64,000 bases of DNA from Paraburkholderia sp. BCC1886. Lineage in GTDB: Bacteria > Pseudomonadota > Gammaproteobacteria > Burkholderiales > Burkholderiaceae. The notes under the pieces were generated by a model. It made no database searches. It had not been told where the DNA came from and was given only the letters and a program-made list of their open reading frames with translations. Where the stretch lies: assembly GCF_900996245.1 (NCBI RefSeq), contig NZ_CAAJGK010000074.1, positions 124,001-188,000 on the forward strand, read 5' to 3'. Positions 1 through 7,611 of this stretch are shown in pieces. The translations under genes and the position numbers were made by a program. Each line of letters opens with the position of its first letter. Position 1 is the stretch's first letter.

Positions 1-536
1 CCCCATAACATGCCGGAGACGTCGACCGTGTGCGCCTGCGGCGTCTTGCTCGTAATCGTGATGCTCGGGTTGGTCAGCGTGGACCAGAAGTGCCGCATCG
101 TGAATTCGCTGATCGGATCGGCGCCGAAGTCGCTCATCAGCATGGGGCCGGCAAAAGTTTTCACGGCCGCCCGTGCAAGCAAGGCCAGTTGGACCGCGGT
201 GAAGTCGCTGTGCCCGACCAGCGCGACCGGATTGTCGGCCAGACGCCGCTGCAAACCCTCGTAGTCGAGCCCATGCAGAATGCGCCCTGCCCCATAGCCG
301 CCGCGCACGGCCAGTACGATATCCGGCAATTCGCGCGAGGAATCGGCGAGACGGTTCAGATCGGCGGCACGCTCGCCGTCCGTTCCGGCAAAGCGCTGAT
401 ACCGACGCTTTGCGGATTCCGCACCCTCGACGCGATGCCCGTGCGTATGCAGACGATGCAGCGCCCGCTGCAGAATTTCCGGATCATGCGGATAGCCGGA
501 CGGCGCAATCAGTTCGATGGTGCGGGGGACGATCAT
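1..536 (-). CDS. ldcA: Muramoyltetrapeptide (LD-)carboxypeptidase, 3' end outside window
   Basis: The leftward frame is open from an ATG at 534-536 to the window edge (178 codons), so the C-terminal part is missing. The N-terminus reads MIVPRTIELIAPSGYP, typical of the S66 peptidase family, followed by an LAVRGGYGAGRIL segment and GHSDFTA, which carries the family's serine nucleophile. The last visible residues, SGMLWG, match the family's conserved segment in mid-protein. The enzyme removes the terminal D-Ala from cytosolic tetrapeptides during murein recycling. It starts 18 nt after the tadA stop and is probably co-transcribed with it. The catalytic Glu and His, expected in the missing half, cannot be checked. 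Confidence 0.88.
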   Translation of the reverse strand, partial: MIVPRTIELIAPSGYPHDPEILQRALHRLHTHGHRVEGAESAKRRYQRFAGTDGERAADLNRLADSSRELPDIVLAVRGGYGAGRILHGLDYEGLQRRLADNPVALVGHSDFTAVQLALLARAAVKTFAGPMLMSDFGADPISEFTMRHFWSTLTNPSITITSKTPQAHTVDVSGMLW

Positions 537-554
537 GGGCGAGTCTTCGGTTCG

Positions 555-1364
555 TTATGTTGGGTCGGAGTGGGACTGGACGATCGCGTCGGGGTGTGGC
601 TCTGCTTCGGGGTGTGGCTGTGCTTCGGCCTTCGCCGCCGCTCGGGCTTCGCGGCTTGCGCGCCGCCGTTCGGCAAAGAACGATTTGAGCGCGGCTGCGC
701 ATTCGTCTTCGCGGACACCGCCCATCACAGTGGTGTGATGATTCAGTTGCGGATTGGCGAACGCATCGACGACGCTGCCGCACGCTCCGGTCTTCGGATC
801 GCGCGCGCCGAACACGACCCGCGCAATGCGCGCGTGCATGATGGCGCCGGCACACATCAGACAAGGTTCCAGCGTCACGTACAACTCGCAGCCGGGCAAC
901 CGGTAGTTCGCGACGATTTGCGCCGCGTGGCGCAACGCGACCATTTCGGCGTGTGCGGACGGGTCGTGACCACCGATCGGGTGGTTAAAGCCTCTGGCGA
1001 TCACCTCGTCGCCCCGCACGAGCACCGCCCCAACCGGCACCTCGCCGGCGGCGCGAGCTTCTTCAGCCGCCGCCTGGGCCAAGGCCATGAATCGGAGATC
1101 GCGCTCGGAAGCGGGCGCTACCGTCGACGATGCGCCGGAAGGGAGCGCCGTATTGTCAGCGCAGACACGGGTATCGCAATCGGTCGACGGGGCAACTGTG
1201 ACCCTGTCCGTCCCGGCATTCCCGATGGACCCGCTTACTTCTATGTGTTCGGGGCTGGCGGTCCCGGTGGTTGAATTGCAAGGCGCGAAGGAGTCCGGCT
1301 CGTGCGCAGCAAAGCGCAACTCCGGCGGCAGGGGGGCGTCAGCGCACGACTCCGGCTCGCTCAC
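555..1364 (-). CDS. tadA: tRNA-specific adenosine deaminase (A34 to I34) with long N-terminal extension
   Basis: TadA deaminates wobble A34 to inosine in tRNA-Arg(ACG). The zinc-dependent cytidine/deoxycytidylate deaminase fold is clear: HAE at residues 138-140 supplies a zinc ligand and the proton-shuttling Glu, and PCLMC at 167-171 supplies two more zinc ligands. The catalytic domain runs from about residue 87 to 240. The frame gives 269 aa, whereas bacterial TadA is usually 150-190 aa. Roughly 85 N-terminal residues are Ser/Thr/Ala-rich and unrelated to the domain, and the C-terminal 30 residues are charged. The ATG at 1364 overlaps the upstream gene's stop (ATGA), which favours the long start. 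An internal ATG at residue 93 would cut into the first helix of the domain. Function sure, N-terminus less so. Confidence 0.93.
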   Translation of the reverse strand: MSEPESCADAPLPPELRFAAHEPDSFAPCNSTTGTASPEHIEVSGSIGNAGTDRVTVAPSTDCDTRVCADNTALPSGASSTVAPASERDLRFMALAQAAAEEARAAGEVPVGAVLVRGDEVIARGFNHPIGGHDPSAHAEMVALRHAAQIVANYRLPGCELYVTLEPCLMCAGAIMHARIARVVFGARDPKTGACGSVVDAFANPQLNHHTTVMGGVREDECAAALKSFFAERRRASREARAAAKAEAQPHPEAEPHPDAIVQSHSDPT

Positions 1365-1762
1365 TGCGACTCCCTCTCAGCCGACGGAACATTAGCAGCG
1401 CGCTCGGAAAGGCGCTCGGCAATGCGCCGGCAGTATTCTCGCGGCAACACCAGCGGTCCGCCGCGTAGCGATTCGAGCGCCATGTCGAGCGCCAGCATCC
1501 GGGCGTGGATGCGACAACGGGCGGCTCGATGAGTGACCGCATTGAGTTCCGCCTGCAGACCACCGAGCGCGCGCAACTGCTCGGTCGCCGGCGGTGCGAA
1601 CCCCGCAGTTGTCAGGATGCGGTTAGCGACTCGCACTTCTTCGGGCACCAGCGCATCCTCACCCGCGGCAAGCGGTGCCCGTGCGGCCGGGCTATCGACG
1701 AACTCACCGCGCGCGGCCGCGGCGGCAATACGTTGTTCGACTAACGCGTCAAGCAATTTCAT
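1361..1762 (-). CDS. DUF1992 domain protein (DnaJ-C28-like conserved domain)
   Basis: This is a 133-aa protein starting at the ATG at 1762 (MKLLDALVEQ). The pattern EQRIAAAAARGEF, followed by VPEEVRVANRIL and a GFAPP turn, is the DUF1992 signature, also found in eukaryotic DNAJC28. The molecular function is unknown. An in-frame start upstream at 1882 would add 40 Arg-rich residues with no resemblance to the family, so it was not used. The stop overlaps the tadA start by four bases (ATGA), suggesting translational coupling in a DUF1992-tadA-ldcA operon. I see no signal peptide or membrane segment. Confidence 0.8.
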   Translation of the reverse strand: MKLLDALVEQRIAAAAARGEFVDSPAARAPLAAGEDALVPEEVRVANRILTTAGFAPPATEQLRALGGLQAELNAVTHRAARCRIHARMLALDMALESLRGGPLVLPREYCRRIAERLSERAANVPSAERESQ

Positions 1763-2019
1763 CTGCAGTCCACTACGTTGCGGCCTGGGCATTCTATCAG
1801 GGCGCGCACGACGTTTCCGCGAGTTGAGCCGACGAAAATTCCCGCACTTTGCGATTTTGCGCAGCCGCGGACGGCATCGCATGCACTACGCTGACGATTC
1901 GTGGCCATGTGCGAGTGAAGGCTCCGCGCTGCTGCTCGTTATTTCTAGGTCCCGCTACAAAAACACGCCGAGCGACGCCTCCTCCGCACCGCCTGCGCGC
2001 TCATGAAGAAACGACCGTT

Positions 2020-2193
2020 ATGCACACTCCAAAAACCAGTTCGCCAATGCCCTCCATCCGGCGCTACGTCTGCCTGATACTGACCGCCGTGGCGATCACG
2101 TTTGCTTTGTCCGGATGCGGCGTATTCTGCGGCGGCGCGGGAGGAAGCGGCGGAGGGTTCGCGGGCGGATGCGCGACCGGCGTACGTTTCTAG
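2020..2193 (+). CDS. Small glycine-rich lipoprotein, 57 aa
   Basis: A short rightward gene starts at ATG 2020, preceded by GAAGAAA about 6 nt upstream. The N-terminus (PSIRRYVCLILTAVAI) is a positively charged, hydrophobic signal peptide ending in a lipobox, LSGC, with the lipidated Cys at residue 33. The mature part is only about 25 residues, with two more Cys, and is dominated by Gly (GGAGGSGGGFAGG). It would be anchored in the inner or outer membrane. Its function is unknown. Similar tiny Gly-rich lipoproteins are common in Burkholderiaceae. It has no obvious operon partner; the next gene faces it. Confidence 0.6.
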   Translation: MHTPKTSSPMPSIRRYVCLILTAVAITFALSGCGVFCGGAGGSGGGFAGGCATGVRF

Positions 2194-2232
2194 CGCGTAC
2201 CAGCCTGTATCTAGTCCATTTGCAGCCTTTTT

Positions 2233-2829
2233 CTAGCCCGCCAGAGACCACTTGGCCAGCACGACATGCCGGGTGCGCCCCACCAGGCTATGCACCAGAG
2301 CGAATTCACGCACATTCCAGCAAGCGGGTTCGACAGCGATGGCCTCCGCCCAAGGCAAGCCATACGCCAGCGTGACGTGCGGCAGGAAGGGCTCGGCCGG
2401 CGACTCAGCCGAACCGGCAATTCCCGCATTTCGCAAAGCCTCTGCCAACACGTCCTGAAACTTGTAAAGCCCGGCAACGCCGTCACTGCCAGTCAACACC
2501 AATGGGCCCGGCCGGGGCCTGGACGCAAAACTACGCGCCATGTCGAACTGCACCGAAAACGGCTCCGTCCGGATGGACCCGGCAGCCTGTGAAGCCGCGT
2601 CGACCACGTCCTGCGGCAAACCTCCGGAAAATTTTCCGAGATGACCCAACGTGACATGCAAGCGGCTTGCAACCAGCGGCTTGCTTTTCGAGCGTGACTG
2701 CGTGCAGAACGCCTCACCGAGTTTCGCCATGGCTGCCGCCGTACGCGAGTCCGGGAAAACGGCGAAAAACAGACCGTCGGTTAGCTTGGGGGGCGCTTCG
2801 AGCCCAGGCAACCAGAGTTGCTCAGGCAT
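2233..2829 (-). CDS. thpR: RNA 2',3'-cyclic phosphodiesterase (2'-5' RNA ligase family)
   Basis: A 198-aa member of the 2H phosphoesterase superfamily. Both catalytic HxTx motifs are visible: HVTL at residues 58-61 and HVTLAY at 151-156. The domain starts after a short leader at about residue 18 (DGLFFAVFPD). Family members open 2',3'-cyclic phosphates on RNA to 2'-phosphates, and were first noted for a weak 2'-5' tRNA-half ligase activity. The gene is divergent from the SOS-controlled radical SAM gene and shares the 180-bp upstream region with it. Whether it too responds to DNA damage cannot be told from sequence, but the LexA site lies about 150 bp from its start. Confidence 0.87.
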   Translation of the reverse strand: MPEQLWLPGLEAPPKLTDGLFFAVFPDSRTAAAMAKLGEAFCTQSRSKSKPLVASRLHVTLGHLGKFSGGLPQDVVDAASQAAGSIRTEPFSVQFDMARSFASRPRPGPLVLTGSDGVAGLYKFQDVLAEALRNAGIAGSAESPAEPFLPHVTLAYGLPWAEAIAVEPACWNVREFALVHSLVGRTRHVVLAKWSLAG

Positions 2830-2951
2830 GGTGCTCCTGGAAAATTAACGCCCGCATATAGGTGAACCTCCATTCATGACGCGAGCCAGCGCCCGCGGAA
2901 ACTGTCTACAACCCGACCTGCCGACTAAACCGTTACGCCTCCAGAAACCAC

Positions 2952-2979
2952 TTGCACTCCCGTCCGCCCCACGTACAAT
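2952..2979 (+). promoter_or_regulatory. Sigma-70 promoter of the SOS repair operon
   Basis: A -35 element TTGCAC (2952-2957) and a -10 element TACAAT (2974-2979) are separated by 16 nt. The -10 hexamer abuts and overlaps the LexA box at 2979-2998, so bound LexA would block RNA polymerase. The predicted transcript would start inside the operator and have a leader of only about 25 nt before the GTG at 3010. Confidence 0.72.
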
Positions 2980-2998
2980 ACTGTACATCCATACAGTA
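2979..2998. promoter_or_regulatory. LexA (SOS) box
   Basis: The sequence TACTGTACATCCATACAGTA is a perfect CTGT-N8-ACAG LexA operator. The flanking TA bases also match the Escherichia-type and betaproteobacterial consensus. It lies 11 bp before the GTG start of the radical SAM gene and overlaps the -10 element. This arrangement predicts repression by LexA and induction by DNA damage. Confidence 0.9.
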
Positions 2999-3009
2999 TT
3001 GGTGGCAAC

Positions 3010-4221
3010 GTGGAACTGCTTAAAAAACTGGAAGTATTGGCCGACGCCGCCAAGTACGACGCGTCCTGCGCAAGTAGCGCCGCACCCAAACGTGCATCAC
3101 GCGGCGGGCCCGGGCTGGGCGCCAGCACGGGCGCCGGAATTTGCCACAGCTTTACACCAGACGGCCGTTGCGTCTCCCTGCTGAAAATCCTGCTCACCAA
3201 TTTCTGTCTGTACGACTGCCAGTACTGCGTCAATCGGCGCACGAGCAACGTGCCCCGCGCGCGCTTCACGCCCGAGGAAGTGGTCGATCTCACGCTGGAC
3301 TTCTACCGGCGCAATTACATCGACGGGCTGTTTCTCAGCTCCGGCATCATCCAGTCCTCCAACTACACCATGGAGCAACTCGTCCGGGTCGCACAGTCGC
3401 TGCGCGAAGACCACCAGTTCCGCGGCTACGTGCATCTGAAAACCATTCCCGATGCCGATCCTCAACTCATCGCTCAGGCGGGCCGCTACGCCGACCGTCT
3501 CAGTGTGAACATCGAATTGCCGACCGACAGCAGCCTCGCCCGGCTCGCTCCGGAGAAGAACGTTCATACCATCAAGCTTGCCATGGGCTCCATCCGCCTC
3601 GCGCAAGAAGAAGCGCAAAGCGATACGCGGGCGCCCTCTTTCTCGCCCGCCGGTCAAAGCACGCAAATGATCGTCGGCGCCGACCAGACCGACGATCGCA
3701 CGATTCTTCAAACGGCCGAAACGCTCTACGGCTCTTACCGGTTGAAGCGCGTCTACTACTCGGCTTTCAGTCCCATTCCCGATAGTCCTACCGGGCTGCC
3801 GGCTCAGGCGCCACCGCTCCTGCGCGAGCATCGGCTTTATCAGGCCGACTTCCTGCTGCGGGGCTATGGGTTCAACGTCGGCGAGCTCTTCGCGGAGCCG
3901 GGCAACCTTTCGCTCGACATCGATCCCAAGCTGGCTTGGGCATTGGCGCACCGCGAGCAGTTTCCGGTCGACCTGAACCGGGCGCCGCTGCGCATGATCG
4001 CCCGAGTACCCGGCATCGGCATGCGCAACGCTAAACGGCTGGTCGAATTGCGGCGTTCGCGGCGAGTTCGTTACGAAGATCTCGTGCGACTGCGCTGTCC
4101 GCTAGACAAGATCAAGCCGTTCGTCGTGACGCAGGACTATCGTGCGGCGGCGCACGACGCGTCGTCGGAGCAATTGCGCCGCGTGCTGGCGCCGCCACCC
4201 GTACAACTGGCTTTGTTATAA
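3010..4221 (+). CDS. Radical SAM protein linked to UdgX-type glycosylase (putative DNA modification/repair)
   Basis: A 403-aa protein with a GTG start at 3010. GGTGG about 5 nt upstream can serve as the ribosome site. The radical SAM [4Fe-4S] motif is C66-x3-C70-x2-C73 (NFCLYDCQYC), within a partial TIM barrel extending to about residue 300. The C-terminal 60 residues contain a helix-hairpin-helix segment (RVPGIGMRNAKRLVEL), a DNA-binding element. This matches the family annotated as 'putative DNA modification/repair radical SAM protein', which is found next to UDG-family genes. Its reaction is unknown. The next gene begins 9 nt downstream, so the two form an operon, and the LexA box controls both. 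Confidence 0.88.
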   Translation: MELLKKLEVLADAAKYDASCASSAAPKRASRGGPGLGASTGAGICHSFTPDGRCVSLLKILLTNFCLYDCQYCVNRRTSNVPRARFTPEEVVDLTLDFYRRNYIDGLFLSSGIIQSSNYTMEQLVRVAQSLREDHQFRGYVHLKTIPDADPQLIAQAGRYADRLSVNIELPTDSSLARLAPEKNVHTIKLAMGSIRLAQEEAQSDTRAPSFSPAGQSTQMIVGADQTDDRTILQTAETLYGSYRLKRVYYSAFSPIPDSPTGLPAQAPPLLREHRLYQADFLLRGYGFNVGELFAEPGNLSLDIDPKLAWALAHREQFPVDLNRAPLRMIARVPGIGMRNAKRLVELRRSRRVRYEDLVRLRCPLDKIKPFVVTQDYRAAAHDASSEQLRRVLAPPPVQLALL

Positions 4222-4230
4222 CGGCACACC

Positions 4231-5763
4231 ATGCGGCGCATCGTCATCGAAGACCATTTCGCTTCATGGCGCGCAGCTGCCCTGCGCGCATTAGGAGAGC
4301 GCCTCGCTCCCGAGGCAATCGAATGGCGGGCGGGAGACGTAGCTGACCTGCCGCAAGATCAGGCCGCACTGGATTACAGCGAGGACCACGGCCAGGACCA
4401 CAACCAGGACCACGGCGAAGCACCCGGCAAGGAATCTACCGGAGGAGCAGCGAGCGCACCCGGCTCGCCGCCCACGACAACGCCACCGCCACCGCCACTC
4501 CACGTCTCGAAGGAATTTTCCGCCTTGCTGCACGACGCCGCGCTTTACCGGGACCCGCAGCGCTGGGCGTTTTTATACAAGGTGCTATGGCGTTGGCAAC
4601 AAGGCGATCGTTCGGCTGCGTCGCCGGCCGATGTGGATGGCGCGCGTCTCTATCACATGGCCAAACGCGTGCGGCGAGCCAAGCACGACATGATCGCGTA
4701 CGTGCGTTTCCGCAAACAGCAAGCCACCGCCAGCAGCACGCCCGAATACATCGCGTGGTACGAGCCCGAGCATGACGTGTTGCCTTGGGCAGCCGAGCAT
4801 TTCGCGCAACGCATGGGCGCGGCATCCTGGCTGATCGCGACGCCCCACGGTGCGGCTTTCTGGGACGGCAGTCAGTTGCACGTAGATCGGCAACGCGCGG
4901 TGGAGGGCGAGCATCGCTGCGAGACCGACGACGAAGCCGAAGCGCTCTGGCTCACGTACTACCGCAGCACGTTCAACCCGGCGCGCCTGAATGAAACCGC
5001 ACTGGAACAACACATGCCCGTGCGTTTCTGGAAAGGCCTGCCCGAAGGCCAACTGATCCCCGGCATGATCAGCGAGGCGAAGAGCGGCGCGCGTCGCATT
5101 GCGCAGGCGAGCAGCGTCGGCGAACTCGACGGCAAGGCGATTCCGGTGGAAGCCGAGTCGGCCCAGCCGCTGCGCGCCCTCCCGTCTTCGCTGGATGCCT
5201 GCCGGCGTTGCGACCTATGGCGTCAAGCGACGCAAGCCGTGCCCGGCGCCGGCCCCCCTCACGCTCGCGTGATGCTGCTCGGCGAGCAGCCCGGCGATCA
5301 GGAAGACCTGAACGGGAAACCATTCGTCGGACCGGCGGGGCAATTGCTGGACGTCGCTATGCAACGCGCCGGCCTCGTTCGGAAAGACCTCTATCTCACC
5401 AACGCAGTCAAGCACTTCAAATGGGAGCCGCGCGGCAAGCGCAGGCTACATAAAACGCCGGCTCAGCGTGAAGTCGAAGCCTGCGCGCACTGGCTCGATC
5501 AGGAATTGCAGACCATACAGCCGTCCGTCATCGTCGCACTCGGCGCAACGGCGCTCAGCGCACTGCTACAACGGAAAGTGGCGCTGCGCGACTACCTCGG
5601 CACCCCATTCCAGGCCGCAGGTCGTTGGGTCGTCGCGACCTATCATCCATCGTTCGCGTTGCGCCAGTCGGACGACGCGGCGCGCGAGAAAGTGCTCGAT
5701 GAAATCAGCAAAGCGCTCACTCGCGCGCAAGAACTAGCAGGAGAGCAAGGCGTCGGCCAATAA
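4231..5763 (+). CDS. DUF4130 - UdgX uracil-DNA glycosylase fusion protein
   Basis: A 510-aa two-domain protein. Residues 1-285 are a DUF4130 domain, interrupted at about 45-90 by an insert of low-complexity sequence (repeated QDH/EDH, then a Pro run). Residues 318-500 are a family-4/UdgX-type uracil-DNA glycosylase: GEQPGDQED at 351-359, GPAGQLLD, and YHPS at 471-474. The UdgX hallmark loop GKRRLH is present with His at 407; in characterised UdgX this His becomes covalently attached to the uracil site in DNA. Three candidate iron-sulfur Cys are visible (324, 327, 418); the fourth ligand is not obvious. It is co-transcribed with the radical SAM gene under LexA control. The domain calls are firm; the joint function is inference. 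Confidence 0.88.
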   Translation: MRRIVIEDHFASWRAAALRALGERLAPEAIEWRAGDVADLPQDQAALDYSEDHGQDHNQDHGEAPGKESTGGAASAPGSPPTTTPPPPPLHVSKEFSALLHDAALYRDPQRWAFLYKVLWRWQQGDRSAASPADVDGARLYHMAKRVRRAKHDMIAYVRFRKQQATASSTPEYIAWYEPEHDVLPWAAEHFAQRMGAASWLIATPHGAAFWDGSQLHVDRQRAVEGEHRCETDDEAEALWLTYYRSTFNPARLNETALEQHMPVRFWKGLPEGQLIPGMISEAKSGARRIAQASSVGELDGKAIPVEAESAQPLRALPSSLDACRRCDLWRQATQAVPGAGPPHARVMLLGEQPGDQEDLNGKPFVGPAGQLLDVAMQRAGLVRKDLYLTNAVKHFKWEPRGKRRLHKTPAQREVEACAHWLDQELQTIQPSVIVALGATALSALLQRKVALRDYLGTPFQAAGRWVVATYHPSFALRQSDDAAREKVLDEISKALTRAQELAGEQGVGQ

Positions 5764-5912
5764 AAGAACAACGGGAAAACCACGATCCACCGAGCAAACG
5801 ATGACAAGCCAAGGCAAGGAAAAGAAAGACAAGCCAAGGCGCAAACGTTGCTACCAGCCAACGAGCCCGTCAGTTCGGTAAATTCTCACCGCACGAGCCA
5901 CTGAAAAACCGC

Positions 5913-6165
5913 GAAAAAAAAGGCGTCACGTTGCCGTGACGCCTTAAAAAGTTCTAGCCATTCCGAGGGCCGTGCTAGAACCTGAGAGACGGTATTTCGA
6001 GAGTTTGGCCGGCGAAGCAGCATTGATAAGGTACGCTGCGTTGATTTTGACGACGGGCTGCGTGAAGACGCCTCATCTGACAGAGCGCGGACCATCTGGA
6101 TTCGAGACTTGTTGCTGACTACCCCAGATCGTCTTTCGAAATGAGGTTCCATTTTTTATGCTTAT
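5913..6165 (-). ncRNA. Candidate leftward small RNA
   Basis: No protein gene fits the leftward strand here, yet it ends in a strong intrinsic terminator at 5921-5944. Just before that terminator (in the leftward direction) lies a second hairpin with 8-bp arms, GTTCTAGC at 5951-5958 pairing with GCTAGAAC at 5974-5981. A TTGACT hexamer read leftward near 6170-6175, in an AT-rich stretch, could be part of a promoter, giving an RNA of roughly 230 nt. The 5' end is a guess. An 88-codon leftward frame (5886-6152) reads straight through the terminator and looks non-coding. Confidence 0.45.
5921..5944 (-). terminator. Orphan intrinsic terminator (leftward)
   Basis: The arms AGGCGTCACG (5921-5930) and CGTGACGCCT (5935-5944) are perfectly complementary around a 4-nt loop. 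Read leftward, the stem is followed by a run of seven Ts (complement of the A run 5914-5920), the classical Rho-independent form. Read rightward it is followed by TAAAAAG, so it terminates leftward transcripts only. The only annotated gene upstream of it in that direction is on the other strand. Confidence 0.82.
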
Positions 6166-6199
6166 GCTGACTAAGTCAAGCAAAATCTATTGGGCCAAA

Positions 6200-6227
6200 C
6201 TGTCACAGCAAAATATTCCGATACAAT
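6200..6227 (+). promoter_or_regulatory. Probable promoter of the IclR gene
   Basis: CTGTCA (6200-6205) and TACAAT (6222-6227) are spaced by 16 nt in an AT-rich segment that stands out from the GC-rich surroundings. A start near 6234 would give a leader of about 110 nt before the iclR ATG. The -35 match is moderate. Confidence 0.45.
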
Positions 6228-6343
6228 GAATCTTCTAGTGAAAGAACGCGATGTGGCCCGGGGAAGGACCCCAAGCAGAGTCTGAGAGAGTTACTCAATA
6301 CGCATATACAAGAAAAAACTGGAATAAAGTTTCATAAAACCAC

Positions 6344-7180
6344 ATGACCCGACCTACGTCCCCCCAAAGCGCCGCCGAGTCAGTCAAAGAAAAAGACGGC
6401 TCGACCGACGAAGTCACCGCCCTTGCGCGTGGCCTCACTGTTTTACGCTCCATTGCTGCGGCCGACGCGCCGCTCAGCAACCGCGAACTTACCGAACTCA
6501 CCGGCATCCCCAAACCAACCGTTTCACGCATTACTGCCACGCTCGTTAGCGCAGGTTTTCTGTTCCGTTTGCCCGACAGCGAGCGCTTCGTACTGACCTC
6601 GTCGGTGTTGGAGTTGAGCAACGGCTTTCTGCGTAACTTCGACATCCGCTCACGCGCCCGTCCCTTCCTCATCGAACTGGCCGAGCGCACGGCGTTGTCC
6701 GTTCATCTCGCCGTCCGCGACCGGCTGGACATGGTGGTGATCGACGCGATCCGCCCGCGCTCGGCCGTACTCGTGTCCCGTCTGGAAATCGGCTCGCGTA
6801 TGAACCTGACCCGCACGGCCATCGGCCGCGCGTATCTGGCGGCGCTGGCCGAGCCGGAACGCGAAAAGTTGCTCATCGGCCTGCAAGCCGCCGAAGGCGA
6901 CGACTGGGGTCACGTCGGCAGCCATCTCGAGAGCGCCCTGCGCGACACCATGGAGCGCGGCTTCGCAATTGCCACGGGCGAGTGGTACGACGGCCTGAAC
7001 GCGATTGCGCAGGGCTTCACCGGTCCCTCGGGCGAGCGCTATGCGGTCAACTGCGGCGGCTCGGCCGACCAGTGTCCTCGCGACTGGTTGATATCACGCG
7101 CCGCCCCGGCGCTCATCGAGTGCATCTCGCAGATCGTGCTCGAGATCGGCGGCACGCCAGGACGCCGCCTCGACACCTGA
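6344..7180 (+). CDS. IclR-family transcriptional regulator
   Basis: A 278-aa protein. A disordered N-terminal 25 residues is followed by an IclR winged helix-turn-helix (ARGLTVLRSIAAADAPLSNR, then LTGIPKPTVSRITATL) spanning about residues 28-90. The effector-binding GAF-like domain covers about 105-265 (VHLAVRDRLDMVVID, TAIGRAYLAAL, ERGFAIATGEW). IclR proteins usually control catabolic or efflux genes in answer to small aromatic or organic acids. The nearest downstream genes are the mdtABC-type pump, in the same direction and 430 bp away. Control of that pump is possible but not shown. No catabolic operon adjoins it. Confidence 0.88.
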   Translation: MTRPTSPQSAAESVKEKDGSTDEVTALARGLTVLRSIAAADAPLSNRELTELTGIPKPTVSRITATLVSAGFLFRLPDSERFVLTSSVLELSNGFLRNFDIRSRARPFLIELAERTALSVHLAVRDRLDMVVIDAIRPRSAVLVSRLEIGSRMNLTRTAIGRAYLAALAEPEREKLLIGLQAAEGDDWGHVGSHLESALRDTMERGFAIATGEWYDGLNAIAQGFTGPSGERYAVNCGGSADQCPRDWLISRAAPALIECISQIVLEIGGTPGRRLDT

Positions 7181-7247
7181 ACCGCTTGCAAACTCTCCGT
7201 TCGATGTTCGTGACAATAAGAACAGCACATGGGGCGCCTGCTTCATA

Positions 7248-7299
7248 CCCTGTAACCTTTGTAATCTGAAGAAAAATACGCCGGTGGACGGTTACAGGG
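7248..7299. promoter_or_regulatory. Spaced inverted repeat upstream of the efflux operon
   Basis: CCCTGTAACC (7248-7257) and GGTTACAGGG (7290-7299) are perfect 10-bp inverted copies separated by 32 bp, so their centres are 42 bp apart, about four helical turns. The segment between them is AT-rich. It could be a pair of operator half sites or the base of a large hairpin after iclR; there is no T run after it. The 7181-7611 stretch otherwise has no gene. Confidence 0.4.
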
Positions 7300-7400
7300 C
7301 GCACGACGTAGGATCATGCATTCCCGCAGCGAGGCGCTTGCCCGGCGGGCCTTCGGCGCCCATCGGGCAAGCCGCGGCCCGCCTCCCGCACCGCCGCGCC

Positions 7401-7456
7401 GCGTTAAACCACGTTGAATCAGGTTGCACCGCGTTAAATCCTTAAGCACGCGTTAA
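7401..7456. repeat. Three direct GCGTTAA repeats before mdtA
   Basis: GCGTTAA occurs at 7401-7407, 7431-7437 and 7450-7456, with a related ACGTTGA at 7411-7417. They lie 155-210 bp before the mdtA ATG in a gene-free region and may be binding sites of a regulator. The spacing is irregular (30 and 19 bp), so this is only suggestive. Confidence 0.3.
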
Positions 7457-7611
7457 CCTCGTTGTCCCGCGCCTCGGGTAGCATCGCGCTCAACGCGCGG
7501 CACCCGCATTGTCGACACCGCCTGTTACGCCGCATGCGCGCGCATGCCTCTCTCCTGACCTGGGAGCGGCAGCGTGCGAGCGAATTACATCAAAGCCACC
7601 AGACCGAACCG

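Noticed and set aside
5886..6152. An 88-codon leftward frame near the orphan terminator
   Set aside because: It reads through the terminator stem and has no ribosome site or domain; a small RNA fits better.
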